Below are positions 31,613 to 42,500 of a stretch of DNA of 42,500 bases, piece after piece. This stretch comes from Theodoxus fluviatilis. Its lineage: Eukaryota > Mollusca > Gastropoda > Cycloneritida > Neritidae. Position 1 is the stretch's first letter. The number at the start of each line of letters is the position of its first letter. Location: positions 42,501 to 85,000 of the forward strand of contig JAWQFJ010026969.1 in assembly GCA_034096865.1 (NCBI GenBank), given 5' to 3'. The notes below the pieces were generated by a model that did no database searches, was not told where the DNA came from, and saw only the letters and a list, made by a program, of their open reading frames with translations. The position numbers were made by a program, and so were the translations under genes.

Positions 31613-31756
31613 ATCTTTTCTGATCAGCCCAACTTCCTCGTTTCGCTAGGGATCCGTTGGAAGTTTCCTAGACGGGTGGGTACATATGCGTGGTTTTGTT
31701 TTGTTGTACATACAGTGCTGATGTTGTTTGGGCTGTGCTGATATGTAATTGACTGA

Positions 31757-31762
31757 AATAAA
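31757..31762 (+). terminator. Alternative polyadenylation signal AATAAA
   Basis: A second AATAAA, 150 bp after the first, and a possible alternative 3' end. Further isolated AATAAA motifs at 34682, 35292 and 41336 have no gene context. Confidence 0.3.
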
Positions 31763-32389
31763 CCATGACGGAAATTTGTGCAGCATCACAAGTGCTGCAT
31801 TTGGGCGGACATCACAGCAGCACTGGTTTTCATCAGACGTTGATTGAGGCAAGAAGTTGACAGTCTTAGGATGTGTAGCCAATGGAAACTCGTCAGTAGT
31901 TGGCTTGACATGGGCAAATTGGGGACTGTTTCTTCAGAAGTTTGGAGTTCCATAGGTGTCTTGCTAGATTCATGGTCAGATAGAACATGAAGCAAGCATT
32001 GTGACTCGAGACAACCTCAGTTTTGCTTTGTTTTCATAATCTGCTGCAACTTGCAAGAGGAACTATTGTGAAACCACATGATCATCATCTGTTCTGTGTC
32101 GGTGGAAAATTTGGAGGTTTCCTTTCTTTGAAAATATCGGTGGGTGCATTTCCTTGGGTGTCACCTCCTGTGTCAGTTTCACCGCTGTCTGCATGGGGTC
32201 TTTATGGAAGACAGTTGAATTTCTTTCAGGGAGCCAAAGGATCCTTAAACTTTTTTTAAATGGAAGATTGTTGGTGTAGCAGTTGAGGCCTAGTTGTTTA
32301 CACAAGAAAGAAAAAAAGTTTAGTGGTGGAGAGATCCCATGTAAGTTTTGGGCTTGCGAGTGCATTGTCAGCCTTCTCTGTGTTGGTCC

Positions 32390-33165
32390 CTCTTGCTTCA
32401 TCCCCCTCCACTCTTCTTCATCCCCCTCCACCCTTCTTCATCCCCCTCCACCCTTCTTCGTCCCCCTCCACCCTTCTTCATCCCCCTCCACCCTTCCTCA
32501 TCCCCCTCCACCCTTCTTCATCCGCCTCCACCCTTCTTCATCCGCCTCCACTCTTCTTCGTCCCCCTCCACCCTTCTTCGTCCCCCTCCACCCTTCTTTG
32601 TCCCCCTCCACCCTTCTTCATCCGCCTCCACCCTTCTTCATCCACCTCCACCCTTCTTCATCCTTCTCCACCCTTCTTCATCCTCCTCCACCCTTCTTCA
32701 TCCTCCTCCACCCTTCTTCATCCTCCTCCACCCTTCTTCATCCGCCTCCACCCTTCTTCATCCGCCTCCACCCGTCTTCATCCCCCTCCACTCTTCTTCA
32801 TCCCCCTCCACCCTTCTTCGTCCCCCTCCACCCTTCTTCATCCCTCTCCACCCTTCTTCATCCCCCTCCACTCTTCTTCATCCCCCTCCACCCTTCTTCG
32901 TCCCCCTCCACCCTTCTTCATCCCCCTCCACTCTTCTTCATCCCCCTCCACCCTTCTTCGTCCCCCTCCACCCTTCTTCATCCCTCTCCACCCTTCTTCA
33001 TCCCCCTCCACTCTTCTTCATCCCCCTCCACCCTTCTTCGTCCCCCTCCACCCTTCTTCATCCCCCTCCACTCTTCTTCATCCTCCTCTACCCTTCTTCA
33101 TCCTCCTCCACCCTTCTTCACTCGCCCCCCACCCTTCTTCATCCTCCTCCACCCTTCCTCAGCCG
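32390..33165. repeat. 20-bp minisatellite, about 39 copies
   Basis: The unit is CTTCTTCATCCCCCTCCACC with CGTCC, CCGCC, CCTCC and TCTCC variants. A 20-bp period keeps all three frames open, producing three overlapping Ser/Pro-rich ORFs that are artefacts. Confidence 0.95.
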
Positions 33166-33676
33166 TCATCAGTTCTAGTGAGCTGTACCGCCATAATGTA
33201 TATACTTGTGTGTGCCCAACTGCCATGAGTTCCTCACACTTGAAGAAGCATGCAGTTAGGGGTTAGGTGGGTCTCCCGTTTCCAGTGGGGGCAGCCTTGC
33301 TGTTTGGGTGTACATTTGTTATCAAGGAGCTCTTTGTATGGTCATTAGTTCTCCTCTTTATGGTGGGTCTATGGGTTTTGTGCTTTTTTCTTTCCGTCTT
33401 TTCCCCCCTTTTTTTCCACAGTGCCACAGCTCTCTCTGCTTGCATGACCAGCTTCCCTCTGTCTGTGGTAGTGGGCATTTAGGCCCATCAGGGCTGAAGG
33501 ATCTGCAGGTGAGTTTCTTCTGAGTATCAATGTGTGCAGCCTGGACACTGACAGCCTCCCAAAGACCGCAGGTTTACAGAGGGGCAGGCTTCACCTGTGG
33601 AGGAATGTTGCAGTTGGGTGGACTCAAAATCTGGTGCCATCCAAGGCAGAAGTCGTGGCAGTTGCTTTGACAGCTG
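33166..33676. other. Single-copy sequence, no gene seen
   Basis: T-rich stretch and short overlapping ORFs only. Confidence 0.45.
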
Positions 33677-33731
33677 TGCATCTACTTTGCATCTACTTTG
33701 CATCTACTTTGCATCTACTTTGCATCTACTT
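33677..33731. repeat. 12-bp tandem repeat, about 4.5 copies
   Basis: The unit is TGCATCTACTTT. Confidence 0.93.
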
Positions 33732-33999
33732 AGACTGGAGACCTGTTTTCAACAGTTGGGACAATGGCACTATTGTCTTTGCTGTAACACTGAGGGGGTC
33801 TTCCGGAAGAATTGTGTGCCAATGTGACCTCTGAGTAATTTGCATCTTTCTTGTAAAAGTGCAACCTTGCTTGCAGAGCTGAAAGAGATGATAGAAAATC
33901 TGTGCCAGTTTGGTGCCAGCTTGGAAGACTCACTAGAGAGTACAGCAGCTGTTGCTAGATGCCCCCATCATTAGCTGCAACTCGTGGTCATGGAGCTTT

Positions 34000-34061
34000 T
34001 GGGGCCTTACTCCAGTAGTTTGGGGCCTTGCTCCAGTAGTTTGGGGCCTTGCTCCAGTAGT
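34000..34061. repeat. 21-bp tandem repeat, 3 copies
   Basis: The unit is TTTGGGGCCTTGCTCCAGTAG without its first base or two. Confidence 0.9.
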
Positions 34062-34129
34062 TCCACTACGGCGGGCCCCAAGTCTCAGTCAGATGTTGAG
34101 TATGCAGCTAGTCATCTGGCACAGCTGTC

Positions 34130-34300
34130 ACAAAGCCCTTTGACCTTTCACTTAGAGGTGTGGCTGCGCAGTCATAGCAGTTGGTTTTCCTGCTTCACCT
34201 GTATCAGCTGGTACTGCTGCTTCAAAGCTCTTTGACCTTCTACATCTACATAGAGATGTACCTGTGCAGTCATAGCAATTCGTTTTCCTGGTTCATGGCC
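34130..34300. repeat. Diverged ~105-bp duplication
   Basis: CTTTGACCTT, AGAGGTGT/AGAGATGT, GCAGTCATAGCA and GTTTTCCTG recur in the same order. Confidence 0.65.
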
Positions 34301-37300
34301 CTGGCAAACTAGACTTGGATTGGACTGACTGGTCAGCTGCCATAGAAGCTAAGAGGAATGTCTGGATGCAGAACACACCAAGTCCAAAAGTAGTGGCTAC
34401 CTCTCCCTGCTTGCATCAAGTCAAACGCTGCTCTCTGATTAAGCTGACCTGTTGTTTTCCCAATCTGTTTTTGTCAACGCATTAGGCACATTGATGTACG
34501 TTTTGTTATGATAATGCATTTTGGGTGACATATTATTCCCTTCAAATTCAGCACGACGTTGTGGTTGTCATCTCATTGTGGTTGAAAATTGTTTCTGTTC
34601 ATGTGATGGAGAAAGACTGTTTTGTGATTGCTGTATTAGCAGTATCATTTTCACTAGGTGAATGGATGTGCATAAAATACCAATAAAGTTTTTATTTACA
34701 CATCAGTGAAAGTCAAGCTTTTGTTCATTTTGATGTTGTGTGAGAGATGGGTTTCATCAGCTCACGTTCTACAGTGATGGAGTAATACCCAAGGCGGGAA
34801 GTAATATCAATGCAATACAGGTGTATTTGCTTTGCCTATTTACACATTCAACACCACCAGTCGCAGTTGGCTTTTAGGCCGGATGTCATCATGCTGTCTA
34901 ACACAAGGTGAAGGGATTGATGACTTTTGTGCCATGAGACGCAGAGAGAAATACTTTCCTCGACATGCTCGTTACACGTTACAAGTTGAACGTTACACAA
35001 TAAGCAGAGGCAGTGAGCATATCATGACAAAACAAAATAGAAGAACAACCCGCACGTTGGCAGCTATTGTGGAAGTCGAGAGAAAAGGCAAGTAGGCTAC
35101 TTCCTTTGCTTCATTAGTGTCCGCTGACATTTCTGTCAGCTTCTGTGGAGACAGCGCCTTCATCCAGTGCTTGGTAGAATTTGGCAGGCTGGCTGCTGCA
35201 AAGATGACAAGTTTGTTCAGGGCTGGCACAGTTTTGCTTCTGGAGATGCTACTTGGGGACCAATCTGTCAGATCTGTGTTGGAAACGTGTTAATAAACGC
35301 TTTTCAACCAACATCTCCACATTTTCTGCATTTGTTTTGGGTTTATTACGATTTTATTCAAACTTGTAGGCACACTAGTAAAAAAGATATCTCTCTTCGT
35401 ACATGGGAAGTTGTATAGCTGAAGATGACCTCAACCTGCCTCAGTCTGTTTCCTGAAGATGGTTGTGTACCATCTCCATACCGATGTGCATACATTGTAC
35501 ATGAATGTGCATTTTCTACAACTATCACCTCTTTGTTTCTTCATTGATTTAGCAGGTGTTAGGCATTTCAGTAAGTTTGAGTTCAAATGCGAAAGTTTCT
35601 GTCGATCCTCGCCGGAGACTAGGAGGAATTTATACTTGGCATGGGCATGAAAATCTCCACTGAACTAGTTTGCAATTTTGCATATTTTCTGCTGTTCTAT
35701 GAATGGAAAACAAAAACATCTTGATTGATTTGCGCTTGCTGGTTTTGGGTGAAGAGAACATAATTAATTTCTGTACATTTGCCTTCATGGACACGAACAT
35801 TTTCAATGTGATACAAATCTATCCCCAATGAATATTTCAGGTTCCGTTTAGAGCACTCCCTGTCCTAGGTCATGTTAAATGTAAACAAACTGTCCTCAAA
35901 ATAATTTTTTGTGCAACAATCTTATCAAAAGTGTTTGAAATCCAAGTTCACAGTTACTTCAGAACTATTTCAGTGAAATGATTGTATGAGACATTATCAG
36001 AAAGGCATATATTCCCTATATTTTCAAGATGATGACATGCAAATACAGAATTTGATGAATTCCTGTGTGAGTGTTGGTCCAACGTCCGTGACAATTGACA
36101 TGCCAACAAAAGAAAAAATTTGTCTTAAGAGGAGCTTCCTCAGCACCATGTGACCTGTTGACCTGTAGACCTACAAACAGTGAAGAATTGTATTCGATAC
36201 AATGTGTGCAGTGTTCTCCAGCTATTTAGCACTATCTTTATTTGTCCATTTTTTTCTTTCAGTTGAATCAGAGCCGCCTTCCATCTGTAAATTGTAAGTT
36301 TCCGTGTGGCCAATCGCCCCACCCCCCACCCCCCACCCCCAAAAAAAAATTTAATTATACCTAAAAATGTCAGAGGGAGAAGTATTTCGTCAAAGATTGT
36401 GTCAGAATATTTAGATATGGTTGGATGAAACATGTATCGAAGGAAGGGGAAAAGTTTTCTGACAGGCAATATCTCGGTGTATCCCAAGTCTGTGTATTTT
36501 GTCAAATGTCCTGTCAGCATTTTGTCTGGTTGTTCATCGATGATGTTGGACTGAATGGTTTTGCATATTGTGATGTTTCCAGTATACATGATGGTGTGTG
36601 CATGCTGGGAAAAGCCAGCAGGGCCGAACATGGACAGCTGACCGTCAAATGGATGGTTTACCATCAGTGAGAGGCAATCATGAGGTGGTGTGGGGAAAGC
36701 CAACGCATGGTGGATGGCTTACATGCAGCCTTCAAGACGAATGTAGATGGCCACAGGTCAAACAACACTTCTTATCAGAAACGTGTCCATTGGTATGATG
36801 TCCTGCACGCAACAAAGTATTAAAGTCGCGTTTGAATGGTCAGCGATATTTTAACATTGTTATTGATGCCACCATTGTGTAATCATTACACACACAATCT
36901 TTAAATACTTTTCCCCAAAAATGATAACTTCAAAATCAGTGAAATGAGTCCTGTTTGGATATTTTGAGGGGGGAAAGGTATTTTAAGTTTGGTATTAGTA
37001 TTTGATGTAAATTAAAATCGCAATTTCCAATGTCCGTTACTTGGTTATATTGGGTTTTGCCAGTCTCTCCTCACAATGAATTAATTGCATGAACAATTCA
37101 AAACCACATTTTGATAAATTACTTTCACTTGGTACATGGTGTTGATGCAACCAACATTTTTTTTAATTTGGAGTAGAGGTAAAGCTGCCCTAACCCCACA
37201 CCACTGCCCATCACTACAAGACAGAAGTGTTTACTGACTAACTCTTTGAAACATCATGCCTAGTCTAATGAAAGACAGAGCTTCCAGGAATTATTTCAGT

Positions 37301-37628
37301 TTGCATCTGTTTTTGCACTTGGAAAAATACAATTTTTTGTGGGTATACATGTATATGATCATTGCCATTTTGTTGATACATGATGAACTTATAAATCAAA
37401 ATGTTTGTTCTGAATGATAAACCCATGCAGCTTTTTGAATGTCATACTCAAGAAGTCAGATGCAAACTCAATGCCAATGTGTACATAACTCTGTCAAGAG
37501 TTGTTACTGATGAGAAATTTTTCATCAGGCATTTATGAAGCGGCTTGTAGAAAATGTATGTAAGTAAATTGTTTGCATGCATTGCCAGATGTAAATATTT
37601 ATGCCTACTGTCAACATTTGCGTATGTC
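34301..37628. other. 3.3 kb of mostly single-copy sequence, no gene recognised
   Basis: AT-rich DNA with scattered ORFs below 190 codons and no domain I recognise. A CACCCCCC/A-run patch lies at 36320-36350. AATAAA motifs occur at 34682 and 35292. I see no tRNA, rRNA or exon cluster. Confidence 0.5.
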
Positions 37629-38472
37629 AACACACACATGTCCATGCACACACACACACACACACGCATACACACACATGCATACACACACACACGTCCA
37701 TGCACACACACGCATACACACACACGTCCGTGCACACACATACGCATACACACACATGCATACACACACACGTCCATGCGCACACACACACACACGCATT
37801 CACACACACGCGCATACATACACACGTCCATGCACACACACGCATACACACACACACATGCATATACACACACGTCCATGCACACACACGTCCATGCACA
37901 CACACGTCCATGCACACACACGTCCATGCACACACGCGTCCATGCACACACACGTCCATGCACACACACGTCCATGCACACACACGTCCATGCACACACA
38001 CGTCCATGCACACACAGGCATACACACACGTCCATGCACACACACGTCCATGCACACACACGTCCATGCACACACACATGCATACACACACACACACGCG
38101 CATACACACACATGCGCATACACACATACGTCCATGCACACACACGCATACACACACATGCATACACACACACGTGCATATGCACACACGTCCATGCACA
38201 CACGCGCATACGCACACACGTCCATGCACACACACGTCCATGCACACACACGCATTCACACCCACGTCCATGCACACTAACGTACATGCACACACACGTC
38301 CATGCACACACACGTCCATGCACACACATGTCCATGCACACACAAGTCCGTACACACACACACGTCCATGCACACACATGCATACACACATGCGTCCATA
38401 CATACACACGTCCATGCACACACACGCATACATACACACGTCCATGCACACACACGCACACACACACACTCA
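37629..38472. repeat. CA-rich array with 16-bp CGTCCATGCACACACA units
   Basis: CA tracts carry regular CGTCCATG and GCATA insertions, forming a 16-bp minisatellite derived from a CA microsatellite. Long ORFs in five frames are artefacts. Confidence 0.95.
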
Positions 38473-38934
38473 GGAAACTAGGGATCTGCACACGTTGATT
38501 TCAAAGTTGATTTTGGGGATTTGGCTGAAAGGATTCTGTATTTCATGTTCTGCTTCTTCTTGCATGAAAGTTGGTGGCAGTTTCAATATTACTTCTTCCT
38601 TGTCCCTCTTGAAAATGTTCACCTCTGAGTTCATATCTCTGTCTCAAAAATCTTTGTGAGTCAGTCATGTCCATCTACGTCAAGGTAAGCTTAACAGTTA
38701 TTTGGGGTTTTTTGGTCATAATATGTATCTCATGTATCGGGTGAGGTCCTGTTATGCAAGTGTTGCTGTAAATTCCCACCATTGGATTTGTTGTGTCTCT
38801 GGCACAAGAGTAACTACTGCCTTGCTGATTTTGTATACATGTACATCATGACGTTATGTTTAAATACACAATCAAGGTAAAACATGCCTCCTACGTCTCT
38901 GGCTTTGTGCATTTGTCTGATGTTTGGATTTCAC
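38473..38934. other. Single-copy spacer, no feature
   Basis: AT-rich DNA between the CA-rich array and a SINE-like fragment. Confidence 0.45.
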
Positions 38935-39076
38935 ACCTGGGCAGTAGTCCAGTGGTCACAGCACTCGCTTGCTGTCGCTTGCGGCAAGCAATGGAAGCTG
39001 GTACATCCTGAAGTGGCATCCTTGGGCAAGGTGCTTCACTCCCATCGCCTCCCCCCTTGTCTGAATGAGCAAGTGC
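38935..39076 (+). mobile_element. Possible tRNA-derived SINE fragment
   Basis: AGTCCAGTGGTCACAGCAC resembles a tRNA A-box region. About 90 bp later comes GCATCCTTGGGCAAGGTGCT, a phrase typical of animal SINE bodies. A similar CCTTGGGCAAGATGCT recurs at 39970. The expected B-box is not clear, so the call is tentative. Confidence 0.4.
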
Positions 39077-39092
39077 TGTGGTGTCCCCCTTG

Positions 39093-39605
39093 GTGTGTGT
39101 GTGCATGTGTGTGTGTGTATGCTTTGTGTGTGTGTGCGTGTGTGTGTGCGTGCATCTGTATGTGTGTGTGTGTGCGTGTGTGTGTGCGTGGGTGAGTGTG
39201 TGTATGTGTGCGTGTGCGTCTGTATGTGTGGGTGGGTGGGTGTGTGTGTGTGTGTCTGTGTGTGGGTATGCTTTGTGTGTGTGTGCATGCGCCTGCATGT
39301 GTGTGTGTCTGTGTATGCATGGGTGAGTGTGTGTATGTGTGCTTTGTGTGTGTATGTGTTTGTGTGCAAGTGTGTGTGTGCGTGCATCTGTACGTGTGTG
39401 TGGGTGGGTGGGTGTGTCTGTGTGTGTGTGTGTGTGTGTGTCTGTGTGTGGGTATGCTTTGTGTGTGTGTGCATGCGCCTGCATGTGTGTGTGTCTGTGT
39501 ATGTGTGTGTGTGTGTGTGTGCATGTATGTGTTTGCATGTATGTGTTTGCATGCATGCATTTGTGTATGCACATGTGTCTGTGCGAGCATGTGTGTGTGT
39601 ATGTG
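39093..39605. repeat. TG-rich imperfect microsatellite block
   Basis: TG runs with GCATG, GGTGGG and CTTTG interruptions. A block of about 190 bp (GTATGCTTTGTGTGTGTGTG, then CATGCGCCTGCATG) is repeated inside it. Confidence 0.93.
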
Positions 39606-39949
39606 ATATGTCAGTGGAAAACTGACCACCAAACCCAGTACCCAAACGACAAAATAATGTGCAATGGTTTGAGGCCTAGGGGGATGAAAAGTCACATGCA
39701 CAGAAACAAAAACTTGCGAATTCAAGGATCTCAAAATCTTAGTGGTTTGAACAGTCAGGCGTTCCACTGGAAGTCTGTTGGGGTTTGGGTGTTTTGTGTT
39801 TGTTTTTCTTTGTTTCTTTATTTATTTCTTTGTTTTTGTCATCTGTATTCTGTTAGAATTCCACTGATTCTAGAGGCATGTGAATGCAGGGCTTTTATTC
39901 CAGTAGCAAGACGCGTGCCTGCAGACAGTTGATAGTGCAGTGTTGGAAC

Positions 39950-40025
39950 TGCGAGAGTCCTGGAGTAGCATCCTTGGGCAAGATGCTGAGCTCGCATTTG
40001 CGACCCTCCGTCACACAATGAGTCT
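39950..40025 (+). mobile_element. Possible SINE fragment sharing GCATCCTTGGGCAAG
   Basis: GCATCCTTGGGCAAGATGCT, then CACACAATGAGTCTG, parallels 39019-39075 (CATCCTTGGGCAAGGTGCT...GTCTGAATGAG). It is short and diverged. Confidence 0.35.
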
Positions 40026-40205
40026 GTTCGCCTTTGGAAAATCCAAGCTATGCATATGGTCGTGAAGTGGAGACATTTTACTTTCCAACGATGTGAAAAA
40101 AGAACTTGGAAAATGGGAGAAATATAGCGGCCAAGTTATGAGGTACTGAAGACTGATACCCACTTGTTTGACGCTTTGAAAAGATGGGTTTGAAAGCTTT
40201 GTATT

Positions 40206-40390
40206 GGCAGTGTGTTATAGGCAGTGTGTTAAAGGCAGTGTGTTATAGGCAGTGTGTTGTAGGCAATGTGTTACAGGCAGTGTGTTATAGGCAGTGTGTT
40301 ATGAGCAGTGTGTTATAGGCAGTGTGTTATAGGCAGTGTGTTACAGGCAGTGTGTTACAGGCAGTGTGTTACAGGCAGTGTGTTATAGGC
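40206..40390. repeat. 14-bp minisatellite, about 13 copies
   Basis: The unit is GGCAGTGTGTTATA with TTACA, TTGTA and TTAAA variants. Confidence 0.93.
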
Positions 40391-40527
40391 AACACAGCGA
40401 TGTCAACATGATGGCTGTTTTGATTGTGACATCGTGGCTCGGCTGACATGCTGGACGACTGCCAATGGAAACCTCGGGAAAACACGATGTTGTGCTATTA
40501 ACAAATGGACGTAGCTTCCAAACTCTA

Positions 40528-40857
40528 TCAAATGTTCAATACAGACATATCTAACCTCTCTCATGCTATCAAATGTTCAATACAGACATACCTAACCTCT
40601 CTCATGCTATCAAATGTTCGATACAGACATACCTAACCTCTCTCATGCTATCAAATGTTCAATACTGACATACCTAACCTCTCTCATGCTATCAAATGTT
40701 CAATACTGACATGCCTAACCTCTCTCATGCTATCAAATGTTCAATACTGACATACCTAACCTCTCTCATGCTATCAAATGTTCGATACGACATACCTAAC
40801 CTCTCTCATGCTATCAAATGTTCGATACTGACATACCTAACCTCTCTCATGCTATTA
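40528..40857. repeat. 41-bp minisatellite, 8 copies
   Basis: The unit is TCAAATGTTCAATACAGACA followed by TACCTAACCTCTCTCATGCTA. One copy has lost a base, which shifts the incidental ORF. Confidence 0.93.
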
Positions 40858-41977
40858 GGCGGATATTTCGAAATGAGGCTAGTGAACATTTGACAATTTA
40901 TGGTGGAAGGTCATTTTTCCCCCTCCCCACCCTGGTGCAAACCAGGCACTTACGGGGTTGGGGGTGGGTGGGGTATGGAAGTGAGGAGAGGGGAGGCAGG
41001 GGGCAATTTATAAACGAAGGAGTGCGATGCACATTTGCCGTGGCCGTGATAAGCCATCTCTGCGTTGCCGTGTCCTTCAGGGACCACACAGAGCCATGCT
41101 TCATTGTCCGTCTCATCTGCAGACATGTTGCAGGAAAATAGATGTAGACTTAGCCTTTCATAGAGTTATTCTCAATGTTATCCACACTTGCCATAGAGAA
41201 CTGCTGGCCCCATTCTAGACATCGACGCGCGAGTATGAAGAAATGACAATCATACTGCATACTCATTTGTTGTGTGTGTTTCATCGATTTTTGCAATGAC
41301 ACTGAAGTATGCAATGTAAATTTGCTGTTTTCTTGAATAAAAGGAATTTTCTCTGGGAAGCATGCAAGACTTCAACCGGCGGGACTACGGCAAAGCACCT
41401 CAAGGCCTGAAACTCTGGAGAATCCCTTGTCAAAGCACCATGAAAAATGTGTACCTCTAAAATCTGTCTCACGCGAGATTGAGACAGACTTGCTTCCGCT
41501 TCCCTGATGTAGACACTTTTTTTTATTTTCTCTGCTACTGTTTCAATGGTGTTTGCAGACGAAGAATCTTGCCTCGATAAAACAATTCAGTTGACTCCAC
41601 CCTCACTATATACGAATACTCGTGTCAGTCAACAATTACTGCAACATGCACATAGCCGTCTTCCATTTTTCCCACTTAACAATGCAGGAATCCGTTGGCT
41701 ACCCGGCAAAATTGTATCCGTGAAACACCATAAATTTGGAGCATGCTCTGAATCATGAACCACTTGTGATACTGTATTCTGGAGAAATTGCCTTTTTATG
41801 CAACTGCTTGCACACGAGGAAACAAGCACCTTGGATACAAATGTTGCAGAAAAACATTACATGTCTCACCCATGTGCAACTGCCTTAGGGGGGTCGTGTC
41901 ATGACATAAAACGTTCGGCAAACAGAGAACGTCCGTCGACAGATTCTATTGGACGATATTAATAAGACAGCCACATT
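40858..41977. other. Single-copy sequence, no gene recognised
   Basis: Contains a G-rich patch near 40955-41000 and an AATAAA at 41336. Short ORFs only. Confidence 0.45.
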
Positions 41978-41993
41978 ATCTGCCCTGGGTGTC

Positions 41994-42213
41994 CCCCTGT
42001 GGGTTCGGGGTAAGAATTGACCCACCGCGTCTCCCTACGCGATTCATAAGAGGCGAATAACTAGGGACATCATGACTGGATTAGCGTTTACTCTAAACTG
42101 TTCCAGTGATTTTCATGCTTAATGGCCTTACATAGCCTACAAAGGCTGATAGGCCATAAAACTCCATCCATCCATCCATCCATCCATTCATCTATCCATC
42201 CATCCATCCATCC
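41994..42213 (+). mobile_element. SINE-like dispersed element, copy 3, with ATCC tail and perfect target duplication
   Basis: It starts CCCCTGTGGGTTCGGGGTAA and ends GCTGATAGGCCATAAAACTC followed by (CATC)n. ATCTGCCCTGGGTGTC occurs perfectly on both sides (41978-41993 and 42214-42229), a 16-bp target duplication. A shared 5' start in three copies, a length near 200 bp, a simple-repeat tail and a long target duplication are what a SINE gives. No clear A or B box is seen, so the head type is unknown. Confidence 0.87.
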
Positions 42214-42229
42214 ATCTGCCCTGGGTGTC

Positions 42230-42500
42230 GGACCTCAGTGCCGTGCACTTGCCGCCACTAACAGAGCTTGGAGGCGTGGGGTGTCGATACAAACAAAAGG
42301 CGAGGGCACAGAGGTTTTCGTCAACCCGGACAGAGGCGCCACACAGGGTGACGCAACTTTGCCATCCCACAAGTGTTTACAAATAGTCATTCACCGCTTA
42401 CTATCCTGGAGGAACACAGCTAACGCTGACGTAGCACTATTTGGGTACCGACATGTGCATCAGAGAAAGACTGATGGATAAACTACGACGGAGGAATAAA
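42230..42500. other. Window end, no feature
   Basis: Single-copy DNA with a slightly higher GC content. No exon is supported. Confidence 0.45.

Larger units (their letters stand above)
30463..31630 (+). other. Predicted ERP44 3' UTR
   Basis: This is the sequence from the stop codon to about 20 nt past the first AATAAA (31607-31612). It is mostly single-copy, with short TGCC repeats near 30650 and an A-run near 31020. It carries the antisense hammerhead-like insertion at about 31152-31247. The true 3' end is inferred; two other AATAAA sites lie further on. Confidence 0.5.
31260..32389. other. Single-copy sequence downstream of ERP44, no gene seen
   Basis: It contains the candidate poly(A) signals. 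Several short ORFs show no recognisable motif. Confidence 0.5.

Noticed and set aside
34740..34770. CTGATGA on the minus strand near 34753 as a third hammerhead
   Set aside because: No stem II, GAAA or stem I partner follows in the needed order.
36140..36703. Minus-strand 187-codon ORF as a possible neighbouring gene
   Set aside because: I recognise no motif. It crosses a CCCCAC/A-run patch, lacks splice or promoter context, and its length is not remarkable.

Overview
This is animal nuclear DNA. It has GT-AG introns, dense microsatellites and minisatellites, and dispersed transposon copies. The one gene I can support is ERP44, encoding the endoplasmic-reticulum thioredoxin-family protein ERp44, on the + strand. 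Twelve coding exons between 4947 and 30462 join without a frame break into 411 codons plus a stop. The protein has the CRFS active site, three thioredoxin-fold regions, a C-tail and a terminal RDEL. The first coding exon (start codon and most of the signal peptide) is not identified. The family alignment and the style of the dispersed repeats suggest a lophotrochozoan, most likely a gastropod mollusc. That taxonomic call is inference.

Layout: 1-4946 is upstream or first-intron DNA with small repeats, a 97-bp antisense unit with an intact-looking hammerhead-ribozyme core (1670-1766), and the first of three copies of an ~850-bp dispersed element (3247-4087). From 4947 to 30462, short exons (40-185 nt) sit between introns made largely of tandem repeats. 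These are a 3.4-kb C-rich array and a 33-bp array (intron 1); CT, CCCT and CACATC arrays (intron 2); a 23-bp array (intron 3); a 67-bp array (intron 5); a 20-bp array and GTG-rich DNA (intron 6); a 19-bp array (intron 7); another 19-bp array (intron 9); and CT tracts (intron 11). Introns are numbered by window exon, w1 to w12. From 30463 to 42500 lie the 3' UTR and about 11 kb in which I recognise no gene, only repeats and SINE-like elements.

The most interesting structure is the relation between repeats and splice sites. Two minisatellites (introns 5 and 6) have the real exon end plus 5' splice site as their first unit. The intron 8/exon w9 acceptor is duplicated in a 27-bp repeat whose upstream copy would cause a stop. 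The 33-bp array in intron 1 places a donor-like and an acceptor-like motif in every one of about 37 units. CT tracts begin at the donors of introns 2 and 11.

Mobile elements: two solo hammerhead-like units (one core intact, one mutated and flanked by a 13-bp target duplication in the predicted 3' UTR); three copies of an element dense in AGGTCA direct repeats; a 381-bp hAT-like MITE with 12-bp inverted ends and a paralogous empty site; and three copies of a ~200-bp SINE-like element, one with a perfect 16-bp target duplication. All long ORFs outside the ERP44 exons are translations of tandem repeats or transposon copies, and I do not regard them as genes.
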